Below, piece by piece: positions 53,400 to 61,768 of a DNA stretch of 64,000 nucleotides. Origin of the DNA: JAHBTB01 sp964451255 (GTDB lineage: Bacteria > Armatimonadota > Fimbriimonadia > Fimbriimonadales > Fimbriimonadaceae); contig CAYVHL010000001.1 of the NCBI GenBank assembly GCA_964451255.1, positions 992,001 through 1,056,000 on the forward strand, in the 5' to 3' direction. A program made the position numbers and the translations under genes. Position 1 is the stretch's first letter. Each line of letters starts with the position of its first letter. The notes beneath the pieces were generated by a model that saw nothing but the letters and a program-made list of their open reading frames with translations, had not been told where the DNA came from and searched no databases.

Positions 53400-54911
53400 A
53401 TGGAGGGTGCCGCACCCAAATATGTCTGCCCCCCTGAGACCATGCTAGTCGATCCAGTCGCGGCCAAGAAGGCACTGCTCCACACCTTCCCCGAGACCAA
53501 GGTGCTTGTCGTCGGCGACATCATGCTGGACAAGTACATTTGGGGAGGTTGTAGCCGCATCTCACCCGAGGCGCCGGTTCCCATCGTCCACGCCCGTCAC
53601 CACACGGCCGCCCTAGGGGGAGCGGCGAACGTCGCCGTCAACCTTGCCTCCTTGGGTGTCCAGACCTCGATCGCCGGGTTCGTGGGCGACGACCCGGACG
53701 GGGTGCTGACGCGGCAGACCTGCCAGGACTGTGGCATCGACGCCACGGGCATCGTGGACCTGGACGACTACCCCACGACAACCAAGACAAGGATCATAGC
53801 GGACAACCACCAAATGATGCGGGTCGACGAGGAGGACGCCCGATCCAAGTCGGACACCGACGCCGACCGTCTGCTCACCCAAGTCTCGGACAAGCTCAAG
53901 GAAGTCTCAGCCGTCATTCTCTCCGACTACGCAAAGGGTGTCACCACCCCGTACTTTTGCCAGGCGTTGATCCAGGCTTGCACTAAAGCGGGCGTACCCG
54001 TCTTCGTCGATCCCAAAGGCCGCGACTACGAAAAGTACCGTGGGGCCACCGCCATCAAACCGAACCGTTTGGAACTCAGCCAGATCGACGAAGCCTGTGG
54101 GTGGCATTCGCCCGACCCGGTCACGTCAGCGGCCCGATTGCGCGACCACCTCGGACTGAGTTTTGTGGCCGTCACCTTGGGAGCCAAGGGCATCGCGGTC
54201 GTCTCAGAGGACGGCACGCACGAGCTGCCCACCATGGCCAAGGACGTGTTCGACGTCTCGGGCGCGGGCGACACGGTCGGGGCCACTATGGTCGCCGCCC
54301 TCGCCAGCGGCCTACCGCTCACCGAAGCGGTGACCCTCGCCAACCTGGCGGCAGCCGAAGTCGTCGCCAAAGCGGGCACGGTCGCGATCACCCGCGACGC
54401 CCTGTTGCTCGCCATCCAGGGCCAAGCCCACCACGGTGGGGCCAGAAAGCTCTACGACATCTCAGACCTGCAAGACGTGACGGCCGCTTGGCGGGCCAGC
54501 GGACTCAAGGTGGCCTTCACGAATGGCTGTTTCGACCTGCTTCACGCCGGACACGTCCGCTTGCTAGAAGACTCGGCCAAGACAGCCGACCGCCTGGTGG
54601 TCGCGATCAACTCCGATGCGTCTGTGACCCGGCTGAAAGGCGCCGGCAGGCCGCTGAACGTAGCCGAGATGCGCGCGGCCGTGCTGTCTGCCCTCGAATC
54701 GGTTGACGCCGTCATCGTTTTCGAAGAGGACACGCCGGAGGTGGTCATCCACGCGCTGAGACCCGATATCTTGATCAAGGGCGGCGACTACACCAAGGAG
54801 ACCGTCGTCGGCGCTTCGTTTGTCGAGTCGTACGGCGGCGAGGTCAAGTTGATCCCGCTCGTCAAGGGGCTCAGCACGACGAACCTGGCCCGCGCCATTG
54901 AGAGCTTATGA
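53400..54911 (+). CDS. hldE: bifunctional heptose-7-phosphate kinase / heptose-1-phosphate adenylyltransferase
   Basis: 503 residues, two enzymes in one chain for ADP-heptose synthesis. Residues about 30-345 are a ribokinase-type kinase (LVVGDIMLDKYIWGG, HHTAALGGAANVAVNLASLG, and the catalytic DVSGAGDTVGATM). Residues about 365-503 are a cytidylyltransferase-like domain (VAFTNGCFDLLHAGHVRLL, RPDILIKGGDYT). GGAG 5 bases before the ATG at 53400. It is coupled to hldD by ATGA. Confidence 0.97.
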   Translation: MEGAAPKYVCPPETMLVDPVAAKKALLHTFPETKVLVVGDIMLDKYIWGGCSRISPEAPVPIVHARHHTAALGGAANVAVNLASLGVQTSIAGFVGDDPDGVLTRQTCQDCGIDATGIVDLDDYPTTTKTRIIADNHQMMRVDEEDARSKSDTDADRLLTQVSDKLKEVSAVILSDYAKGVTTPYFCQALIQACTKAGVPVFVDPKGRDYEKYRGATAIKPNRLELSQIDEACGWHSPDPVTSAARLRDHLGLSFVAVTLGAKGIAVVSEDGTHELPTMAKDVFDVSGAGDTVGATMVAALASGLPLTEAVTLANLAAAEVVAKAGTVAITRDALLLAIQGQAHHGGARKLYDISDLQDVTAAWRASGLKVAFTNGCFDLLHAGHVRLLEDSAKTADRLVVAINSDASVTRLKGAGRPLNVAEMRAAVLSALESVDAVIVFEEDTPEVVIHALRPDILIKGGDYTKETVVGASFVESYGGEVKLIPLVKGLSTTNLARAIESL

Positions 54912-55876
54912 TCGTATTGACCGGAGGGGCCGGGTTCATCGGCAGCAACATCTTGCGTCGGTTGAACAGCATCGGACGCGACGATGTCTTGGTCGTCGAC
55001 AACCTGACCCGCGCGGATAAGTACCGCAACCTCGTGGGTTGTCAGTTCGCCGACTACTTTGCCAAGGGCGACTTCCTGCCTGTCCTCACGTCGGGCCGCC
55101 TGGGGAAGGTCGACGCGATCCTCCATCAGGGCGCTTGCACCGACACGATGGAATACAACGGCGACTATATGATGCGGAACAACTTCGACTACTCGAAGGA
55201 GTTGCTGCACTACGCCGTGGACAAACGGATCCCGATGGTCTATGCCTCAAGCGCGGCCGTCTATGGCCACGTGGAACTGGCGGTCGAGGACGCGGGAGAC
55301 GAAGCTCCTCTCAACATCTACGGCTACTCGAAGCTCTTGTTCGACCAGTACTTCCGGTCGTTGGCGCCCAAGATCGAGAGTACCGTCGTCGGCCTGCGCT
55401 ACTTCAACGTCTACGGTAACGGCGAAGCCCACAAGGGCAAGATGTCGTCGATGGTCTACCAGTTCTATCACCAGGTGAAAGACACAGGGGTCGCCCGGCT
55501 CTTCGGCGGCTTCGGGCCCTTCGGCCCGGGCGAGCAGAAACGCGACTTCGTCCATGTGGACGACCTGGTCGATATGAACATGCACTTCTTGGACGGCCCG
55601 GCGCGCCAAACCGTCGTGAACGCGGGCAGCGGCCAGAGCCGGACTTGGAACGACCTGGCCAAAGCCGTGATCAATGAGGTCGGACACGGAAAAGTCGAGT
55701 ACATCGACTTCCCGGAGGGCCTGAAAGACAAGTACCAGTTCAACACCTGGGCCGATCACAAACACCTGCGGAGCATCGGCTACGACAAGCCTTTCAAGAC
55801 ACTGGAGGAAGGCGTCCACGCCTACCTCACCGACATCGACCGGGCCACCGCCAAGTTCAAAGCCTTTCCGGCCTGA
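54908..55876 (+). CDS. hldD: ADP-L-glycero-D-manno-heptose-6-epimerase
   Basis: 322-residue short-chain dehydrogenase/epimerase, the last step of ADP-heptose synthesis. The NADP-binding motif TGGAGFIGSNILRRLN opens the protein. Further marks: HQGACTDTME, a catalytic Tyr-x3-Lys in NIYGYSKLLFDQY, RYFNVYGNGEAHKGKMSS (given as YFNVYGNGEAHKGKM), and FGPGEQKRDFVHVDD. Overlaps hldE by 4 bases. Confidence 0.97.
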   Translation: MIVLTGGAGFIGSNILRRLNSIGRDDVLVVDNLTRADKYRNLVGCQFADYFAKGDFLPVLTSGRLGKVDAILHQGACTDTMEYNGDYMMRNNFDYSKELLHYAVDKRIPMVYASSAAVYGHVELAVEDAGDEAPLNIYGYSKLLFDQYFRSLAPKIESTVVGLRYFNVYGNGEAHKGKMSSMVYQFYHQVKDTGVARLFGGFGPFGPGEQKRDFVHVDDLVDMNMHFLDGPARQTVVNAGSGQSRTWNDLAKAVINEVGHGKVEYIDFPEGLKDKYQFNTWADHKHLRSIGYDKPFKTLEEGVHAYLTDIDRATAKFKAFPA

Positions 55877-55882
55877 CCGAGC

Positions 55883-56962
55883 ATGGACGACCCGAAACGG
55901 ATCGCGATTTTTCGCATGGGGCACTTAGGCGACACGATCATCGCCATGCCCGCCTTTTGGACGATCCGGCGTCGGTTCCCTGACGCCGAGATTCTCTACT
56001 TGAGCCAAGTCGTACAACTCAAGAACCGGGTCCAGACCTTGGATGTCCTTCGCCAAGGCACCGTATACGACAAGATCGTCACCTATTCGCTTGGCGGCGG
56101 CAAGGTCTCGAAATGGGAGGCGGCGAAGACGCTCGTCAGGATGCGGCTGCAGCGCATCGACATGCTGTGCTACTTGCCCTCCTACCGGACAAACGCCCAG
56201 CTCACCCGTGACAAAAAGTTCTTCCAGTTGGCCGGCATCAAAAGGGTCGTTGGCCTCGAACCCCGGTGGGGACTGGTCGGCTACGACCGGCGTGTCTTGC
56301 CCTTGCCGACGGTCCGACAGGAGACGGAGACTCTCCTCGCCTACCTGGCGCATGACGGCATCGTCCCAGACGTCGACCCGAAGTCGCTGAAGGGGATGGG
56401 GCTCTCTGACGACGAAAGACTCTTCGCGTCGAAATTGCTGTCAGAGAGGGGGATCAGGGACGGAACCCCCCTTGTCGGCGTCGGCCCCGGCAGCAAGATG
56501 CCGTCCAAGCTCTGGCCGCTCGACCGGTTCGTCCAGGTCTGCAGGGGTCTGGAGGCACGGCACAAGCCAAACTTCCTGGTCTTCGGCAGTCCGGCTGAAC
56601 GCGAGCTATGCCAACAGTTGTGCGACTCGCTCGGTTCGGCAGTCAATGTAGCCGGGGAGTTTTCGGTCCGGCAATCTGCCGCGGTGTTCGAGCATTGCAA
56701 GCTCTATCTGGGCAACGACACAGGAACCATGCACATCGCCGCCTCGGCGGACGTCAGGTGTGTCGCACTGTTTTCGGCCCGCGATTGGCCCGGACGTTGG
56801 TATCCCTATGGCGACGGGCACGTCGTCTTCCGCCACGCCGTCGATTGCGAAGGTTGCATGCTGGACACGTGCGACAAGAACAACCTGTGCCTCGACCTCG
56901 TCAAGGCCGAGCCAGTGCTTGAGGCCGCCAGCAAGGCCCTCGCCGAGACCCTAGTGCCCTAG
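55883..56962 (+). CDS. glycosyltransferase family 9 (heptosyltransferase-like)
   Basis: 359 residues, the third family-9 enzyme of the window. IAIFRMGHLGDTIIAMPAFW opens the acceptor domain and LGNDTGTMHIAASADVRCVAL forms the donor site; VGVGPGSKMPSKLWP matches the usual hinge strand. A CEGCMLDTCDKNNLC segment near the C-terminus has four Cys, unlike the other two. It directly follows hldD (6 bp) and so uses the ADP-heptose made by its neighbours. The 3' end overlaps gmhA from the other strand by 12 bases. Confidence 0.9.
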   Translation: MDDPKRIAIFRMGHLGDTIIAMPAFWTIRRRFPDAEILYLSQVVQLKNRVQTLDVLRQGTVYDKIVTYSLGGGKVSKWEAAKTLVRMRLQRIDMLCYLPSYRTNAQLTRDKKFFQLAGIKRVVGLEPRWGLVGYDRRVLPLPTVRQETETLLAYLAHDGIVPDVDPKSLKGMGLSDDERLFASKLLSERGIRDGTPLVGVGPGSKMPSKLWPLDRFVQVCRGLEARHKPNFLVFGSPAERELCQQLCDSLGSAVNVAGEFSVRQSAAVFEHCKLYLGNDTGTMHIAASADVRCVALFSARDWPGRWYPYGDGHVVFRHAVDCEGCMLDTCDKNNLCLDLVKAEPVLEAASKALAETLVP

Positions 56963-57523
56963 GGCCTTCTCGACGGCCTCGATGGCCATGTGGAGGACAG
57001 CCATGTGGACCTCCTGGATGCGGTCGCTGGTGTCGCCGGGCGCCATGACCACGATGTCGCACAAGGCTGACATTTTGCCGCCCCCCTTGCCAAGGAAACC
57101 GACGACCTTTAGGCCCTGTCTTCGGCCCTCTTCGGCGGCGAGAACGCAGTTCTTTGAGTTGCCGGACGTGGAGAGCAGCACGAGCAGGTCGCCCGGCTTG
57201 CCGAACGCCTCGACCATCCGCGAGAAGACAAAGTCGTACCCGTAGTCGTTCCCGACGCAGGTGATATGGGTGCTTTCGCCCAGCGCCATCGCCGGATAGG
57301 GCTTGCGGTCGTTCTTGAACCGGCCCGTCCACTCCTCGGCGAAGTGCAGGGCGTCGGCCATGCTGCCGCCGTTGCCGGCGATAAGGACTTTGTTGCCGCC
57401 CCTATAGCACTCGAGGATGGCTTGGGCGAAAGCGTCGCAAGCGTCCAGACACTCGGCCGAATGACGGAACTGGTCGAGGCATCTGGCCGCCTCGGCTAGG
57501 GATGCTTGGAAAACTTCTCGCAT
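56951..57523 (-). CDS. gmhA: phosphoheptose isomerase
   Basis: 190-residue SIS-domain protein, the first step of ADP-heptose synthesis (sedoheptulose-7-phosphate to heptose-7-phosphate). Seen: VLIAGNGGSMADALHFAEEW, GNDYGYDFVFSRMVEA, LLSTSGNSKNCVLAAEEG and QEVHMAVLHMAIEAVE, with the active-site His and Glu. The start is the ATG at 57523, with GAGG 6 bases upstream; the frame continues through two tRNA genes and that part is not coding. Confidence 0.94.
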   Translation of the reverse strand: MREVFQASLAEAARCLDQFRHSAECLDACDAFAQAILECYRGGNKVLIAGNGGSMADALHFAEEWTGRFKNDRKPYPAMALGESTHITCVGNDYGYDFVFSRMVEAFGKPGDLLVLLSTSGNSKNCVLAAEEGRRQGLKVVGFLGKGGGKMSALCDIVVMAPGDTSDRIQEVHMAVLHMAIEAVEKALGH

Positions 57524-57573
57524 GGCTGCCTCTATTTTCGGCACGACCGGCGCCGCGCGGAAGGGCCCGGGTC

Positions 57574-57648
57574 TGGAGCCCCCGACGAGAATTGAACTCG
57601 TGACCTCTCCCTTACCAAGGGAACGCTCTGCCGCTGAGCTACGGGGGC
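57574..57648 (-). tRNA. tRNA-Thr (GGU)
   Basis: 75 nt including an encoded CCA (57574-57576). The acceptor stem pairs GCCCCCG with CGGGGGC, the anticodon loop TTGGTAA has GGU between TTCCC and GGGAG, and the T arm has GTTCAATTC. Ten bases from tRNA-Tyr. Confidence 0.97.
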
Positions 57649-57657
57649 CAGTTTTAT

Positions 57658-57743
57658 TGGTGGGGAGTGCAGGATTCGAACCTGCGAAGGCATTCGCCGA
57701 CAGATTTACAGTCTGTTCCCATTGGCCGCTCGGGCAACTCCCC
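57658..57743 (-). tRNA. tRNA-Tyr (GUA)
   Basis: 86-nt class II tRNA including CCA (57658-57660). The acceptor stem pairs GGGGAGT with ACTCCCC, the anticodon loop CTGTAAA has GUA, a long variable arm (CGGCGAATGCCTTCG) follows, and the T loop is GTTCGAATC. Confidence 0.97.
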
Positions 57744-57832
57744 AGACCGGATGCGAAATATACCCACACGGCCCGCTTGCGACGGGGTCCGGAAGGCACG
57801 GGTTCAATTCTCGGTGCGATCACCGGGCGGGT

Positions 57833-59437
57833 TCAGGGCAGGTCCGACAGAGGAATCGTCCACCTGACCACCTGTTGGGAGTTGCCGACGATGTACAACT
57901 CGTCGCCAATGATCTCCGCACCTGTGGCCACGCTGTCACCCCACTCTAACGGCAGGCACTTGTCCAGGTTGTATGTGAGCCCATTGGTGGTGTCCCAGAC
58001 CATCGCGTCCATGTGCCGCTTGGTGTCGGTGATGGACGTCACCTCGCCCACCACCCATCGGCCTGCGATGGCATAGGCTTGCGAGGATTCCGCACCGGCC
58101 GGGTGCAGGTCGCGGAAACTCCCGGCGGTGCCCGACCACATGCCAGCACGGTGGAGCCCGCTCGTAATCGATGTCCATCCCACTTGGTTCGTTCCGTCGG
58201 TCGCCAAGATGCAACTGGCGCCGACTCCGGCAGGGTGCAAATCTACGAAGCTCGCCGCCGTCCCTTGCCACAGGCCTGCGTGCTTGCGGCTACCAAAAGT
58301 GGCGTAACCACCTTGGTTCGTTCCGTCCGTGCAATAGGCGACGGATTCTGTGGATCTCGAGGGGTTCAAGTCTATCCTGCTCGCATAGGTCGAGTGGAAC
58401 AGTGCCGCGTGGTCTCCTGCCCATCCGACCTGCTGGTTCCCGCTCGCCCCGTTTATCCCACTCGCGGCGGGCTCAAAGCTGACGAACTGCCCGGGAGGAG
58501 TGACGATACCGCCGTATTGGAGATCAGAATGACCCGCAGAACTTATCTTGAGCGCGTAGCCTGAGTAGGTCGGCCCTGATTTTGACGTGAAGAACGACCT
58601 AGCGGCGGCCGAATACACCACGGCCAAGGTAGTAGCGTCCCAGGCGGTGCCCTGCACGTGGGACGACCCTAATATTTGACCGTCGACGATTGCCAGGGCC
58701 TGATCGGCGCTGGGGATGGTGGCGTATCGAGCCTTGCCATAGACGTTCACGACGCCGGGTGCGCTCGTGGCCCCGTCCACCGAGACTGTGACGGCGGGAG
58801 TCCCGACGACCAGCCCGGTCGCGAGGCCGTCGGGCGAAACCGAGATGCGGTCCTGGCCCGTGGAGACGTTCCATCGGGCTGATCCTGGACTCAAGGCAAG
58901 CGTGTGTCCATAGATGTCGTGAGCGACGAACGCCAACTGGGTCGGCGGCTTGTCGATCACCGTCTCCTGGGCCGACAGGTACAGCCACTTCACCTTGCCC
59001 GAGAGCGCGATGTGGTCGATGTCCATGCCCACTTGGTCGGCGTCGACCTGGGCGGTGGCGTATGCCACCAGGTCGCCTTGCTGGCCAGGCTGGGCGTAGA
59101 ACCAGGCGGTCAGGTCGAACACGTTGGGCTCGTTGCTGCCTTTGTGGGCCGCGAGAGGTTGACCGAGCGGATAGGCTTCTGAATGCCCCTCGGGATGGGA
59201 CGGGTTCCGGTCGAACAAGATCGTGACGTCCTTGCCATCGACGGACGCATTGGAGAGGACGATTTTGCCCGATAGGGCAGAGGCCGTCGTCGGCAACCCC
59301 CTGGTCCTTTCCGGCCAGTCGACGGTCACCGTCCTCCCAGCGAGAGCAGCGGGCCCCGACGATCCGCCGCATCCGACCAAGAAGCATAAGCTCGCACATC
59401 CCAACACTAGGCAGGACCGTGACATCGTTCTATACAT
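57833..59437 (-). CDS. lipoprotein with HAF-like repeats, unknown function
   Basis: 534 residues. The signal ends in a lipobox (SLCFLVGCGG), so the mature protein is a lipid-anchored envelope protein. Residues about 180-260 look like Ig-like/BIG domains (LSPGSARWNVSTG, TVSVDGATSAPG). The C-terminal half is a run of beta-propeller-like repeats: AALFHSTYASRIDLNPS, AGLWQGTAASFVDLHPAG, AGMWSGTAGSFRDLHPAG, each with a QAYAI- or QVGW-type strand, as in HAF-repeat extracellular proteins. Start ATG 59437 (MYRTMSRS) or 59425. Function unknown. Confidence 0.75.
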   Translation of the reverse strand: MYRTMSRSCLVLGCASLCFLVGCGGSSGPAALAGRTVTVDWPERTRGLPTTASALSGKIVLSNASVDGKDVTILFDRNPSHPEGHSEAYPLGQPLAAHKGSNEPNVFDLTAWFYAQPGQQGDLVAYATAQVDADQVGMDIDHIALSGKVKWLYLSAQETVIDKPPTQLAFVAHDIYGHTLALSPGSARWNVSTGQDRISVSPDGLATGLVVGTPAVTVSVDGATSAPGVVNVYGKARYATIPSADQALAIVDGQILGSSHVQGTAWDATTLAVVYSAAARSFFTSKSGPTYSGYALKISSAGHSDLQYGGIVTPPGQFVSFEPAASGINGASGNQQVGWAGDHAALFHSTYASRIDLNPSRSTESVAYCTDGTNQGGYATFGSRKHAGLWQGTAASFVDLHPAGVGASCILATDGTNQVGWTSITSGLHRAGMWSGTAGSFRDLHPAGAESSQAYAIAGRWVVGEVTSITDTKRHMDAMVWDTTNGLTYNLDKCLPLEWGDSVATGAEIIGDELYIVGNSQQVVRWTIPLSDLP

Positions 59438-59589
59438 GATACAACCGGTGGATGGCAGGCTCGATTCCAATCTCTGATCGCTATCTTGCACATATCGCGC
59501 AAGCTGATCCTCTCATCCGTGGGACTCATCCCAAACCACTGCTCCGGACAGGGATCAGGCCCGAGTACCATGGCCGTAGAAGCGAAGAG

Positions 59590-60975
59590 ATGGCCAAGAC
59601 CCTGTTCGACAAGGTGTGGGACGCCCACAAGGTCGCCGACCTTCCCGGTGGCGGAGAGTTGCTCTACATCGACCGGCACCTTGTCCATGAGGTCACCTCG
59701 CCGCAGGCCTTCGACGGTTTGCGCGAGGCGGGACGGAAAGTCCGCCGCCCCGACCTGACCTTCGCCACCGTGGACCATAACGTCCCGACCGACGGGCGGG
59801 AGATCGACGAGAGTTCTCTGAGCGGCAAGCAGCTTGCCGCTCTCGACCGCAACTGCAAGGAGTTCGGTGTGCCTTTGTTCGGCTACAATGACCCGCGGCA
59901 AGGCATCGTCCATGTGATCGGCCCTCAACTTGGGCTGACGCTTCCCGGACTGACGATAGTCTGCGGCGACAGCCACACCTCCACCCACGGGGCCTTCGGG
60001 GCATTGGCGTTCGGGATCGGCACCACCGAGGTCGAACACGTGCTCGCGACCCAGACCCTGCGGGCTGCCAAGCGGCCCAAGACCTTGGGCGTGAGGGTCG
60101 ACGGCACCTTGGCCGAAGGCGTCGTCGCCAAGGACATCATCCTTGCGATCATCCGCAAGCTGGGCGCGGGCGGAGGGACGGGCTATGGAGTCGAATACTT
60201 CGGCAAAGCGCTCTCGGCCCTTGGCATGAGCGGGCGCATGACCATCTGCAACATGAGCATCGAGATGGGTGCGCGGGCGGGCATGGTCGCCCCGGACGCG
60301 ACCACGATGGCTTACGTCGCGGACGGGGACCGGCCGTACGCGCCGAAGGGAAAGGACCTCGACAGGCTCGCCGACTACGCCCTGTCGCTGGCGACTGACG
60401 ACCCGTCAGCCTTCGACCGCTTGGAAAGCTTGGACGCGGGCGCGCTCGTGCCGCAGGTCAGTTGGGGGACGACACCTGCGATGACCGTCGACGTCGGGGG
60501 ACAGGTGCCCGAACCGCACGACGCCGCCGAAGAAAGGGCCCAGAAGTACATGGGGCTTGCGCCGGGGACGCCGACAGAGGAAATCAGCGTCGACATCGTG
60601 TTCATCGGGTCCTGCACCAACGCGCGGATCGAGGACCTGAGGCAGGCGGCGGCTCTGGCAAAGGGCAGGCACGCGAAGGAGGGAGTCCGGGCGATGGTGG
60701 TGCCTGGCTCGGCGGCTGTCCGCGACCTAGCGGAGAAAGAGGGCCTCGACAAGGTGTTCAAGGACGCCGGGTTCGAGTGGCATCGGTCGGGGTGCTCGAT
60801 GTGTCTAGGCATGAACGGCGACATCCTGAGGCCGGGGCAACGGTCCGCCTCGACGTCGAACCGGCCGTACGAAGGGCGACAGGGCCCGGGTTCACGGACG
60901 CACCTCGTGAGCCCTTTGACGGCGGTGGCCACTGCGGTGGCTGGCCATATCGCCGACCCCCGCCGACTCCTATAG
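59590..60975 (+). CDS. leuC: 3-isopropylmalate dehydratase large subunit
   Basis: 461-residue aconitase-family subunit for leucine synthesis (2-isopropylmalate to 3-isopropylmalate). KTLFDKVWDAH, HLVHEVTSPQAFDGLR and VCGDSHTSTHGAFGALAFGI are typical. The three cluster Cys lie in VCGDSHTST, GSCTNAR and CSMCLGMN. Start ATG at 59590; an upstream in-frame start at 59452 adds residues without similarity. The small subunit leuD is not adjacent, which is unusual. Confidence 0.95.
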   Translation: MAKTLFDKVWDAHKVADLPGGGELLYIDRHLVHEVTSPQAFDGLREAGRKVRRPDLTFATVDHNVPTDGREIDESSLSGKQLAALDRNCKEFGVPLFGYNDPRQGIVHVIGPQLGLTLPGLTIVCGDSHTSTHGAFGALAFGIGTTEVEHVLATQTLRAAKRPKTLGVRVDGTLAEGVVAKDIILAIIRKLGAGGGTGYGVEYFGKALSALGMSGRMTICNMSIEMGARAGMVAPDATTMAYVADGDRPYAPKGKDLDRLADYALSLATDDPSAFDRLESLDAGALVPQVSWGTTPAMTVDVGGQVPEPHDAAEERAQKYMGLAPGTPTEEISVDIVFIGSCTNARIEDLRQAAALAKGRHAKEGVRAMVVPGSAAVRDLAEKEGLDKVFKDAGFEWHRSGCSMCLGMNGDILRPGQRSASTSNRPYEGRQGPGSRTHLVSPLTAVATAVAGHIADPRRLL

Positions 60976-61092
60976 GGTCGGGCCCCCGCGCCTCGTCACG
61001 ATCCGGCACTGAAGGACCGGGTGTTCCTGAGGCCCGGTGTCGGTCCAGGTACCATAGCGCCCTTGATTGCCCTACTTTGAGGCCAGACGTCA

Positions 61093-61227
61093 ATGAAAAG
61101 GACATTCCAACCCAACAACCGCAAGCGTAGCAAGACGCACGGCTTCATGATCCGCATGCGCGACGGCGACGGCCGTAACGTGCTCAAGCGCCGACGGCTA
61201 CGAGGCCGCAAACGGCTGGCCGCCTGA
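61093..61227 (+). CDS. rpmH: 50S ribosomal protein L34
   Basis: 44 residues, very basic: MKRTFQPNNRKRSKTHGF, then MRDGDGRNVLKRRRLRGRK. The opening and the RKRSKTHGF block are diagnostic. First gene of rpmH-rnpA-yidD-yidC-jag. Its TGA stop overlaps a CTG (CTGA) in the rnpA frame. Confidence 0.97.
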   Translation: MKRTFQPNNRKRSKTHGFMIRMRDGDGRNVLKRRRLRGRKRLAA

Positions 61228-61553
61228 AAGGACCGGGTAAGGCGAGGTTCGACGAGCTGTTTGACCATGGCCTCCGCGTGTCGGGCCCTTTGCTAAGCCT
61301 CAATATGCTCCCCGGAACTGGATTGGTCGGGGTCGCGACTTCGCGCACAATCGGTTGCATTGCGAGGCGCAACCGCCAAAAGCGTCGGGTTCGGGAGGCA
61401 ATTCGCCTCGCGAACGCCCACGACACCGCGTTCGACATGGCGTTCTTGGCCCGGGCCGCCGTTTTCGGTTGTCCATTCCCTTCCCTCTGCGACGAAGTCG
61501 CCCGACTGACCAGCGAGGCCAAACGGCGATGGGCCGAAAGTTCGGCGTCATGA
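61224..61553 (+). CDS. rnpA: ribonuclease P protein component
   Basis: Basic protein partner of the RNase P RNA (encoded at 10051-10375). RRNRQKRRVREAIRLA is the RNR signature; GLVGVATSRTIG and FLARAAVFG fit the central sheet. The first conventional start is GTG 61278 (91 residues, no ribosome binding site). But the family's conserved opening (RFDELFDHGLRVSGPLL, with Phe-x2-Leu-Phe and Gly) is encoded in frame before it, and no ATG, GTG or TTG lies further upstream in that frame. The CTG at 61224, overlapping the rpmH stop, or the CTG at 61257, with GGCGAGG 9 bases before it, could start it. I take 61224; the start is uncertain. Confidence 0.8.
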   Translation: MKGPGKARFDELFDHGLRVSGPLLSLNMLPGTGLVGVATSRTIGCIARRNRQKRRVREAIRLANAHDTAFDMAFLARAAVFGCPFPSLCDEVARLTSEAKRRWAESSAS

Positions 61554-61768
61554 TGATCAGGATTTACCAAAGGTCGACGCGATGGATGCCCCCGACCTGC
61601 CGCTTCACCCCGTCCTGTTCGGCCTACACGCTTGAGGCGATCGAACTATACGGCCTGGTCAAAGGGTCCTGGCTCGGCGTCAAGCGGATCGTTCGGTGCC
61701 ATCCTTTCAACCCAGGCGGACACGACCCCGTACCAAGACCTGAAGCTTCCGGCGGAAAAAGACCATGA
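61550..61768 (+). CDS. yidD: membrane protein insertion efficiency factor YidD
   Basis: 72 residues. IRIYQRSTRWMPPTCRFTPS, CSAYTLEAIELYG and VKRIVRCHPFNPGGHDPVP hold the three conserved Cys and CHPF/GGxDPVP motifs. It helps YidC insert membrane proteins. The ATG at 61550 overlaps the rnpA stop (ATGA); a longer frame from 61529 is possible but unneeded. Confidence 0.94.
   Translation: MMIRIYQRSTRWMPPTCRFTPSCSAYTLEAIELYGLVKGSWLGVKRIVRCHPFNPGGHDPVPRPEASGGKRP

Noticed and set aside
57574..57743. tRNA genes as an integration site of a mobile element
   Set aside because: No integrase gene, no repeat of the tRNA 3' end and no foreign genes nearby.
57524..57823. N-terminal extension of GmhA through the tRNA-Thr and tRNA-Tyr genes
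   Set aside because: The frame is open by chance; the ATG at 57523 has a ribosome binding site and begins the conserved protein.
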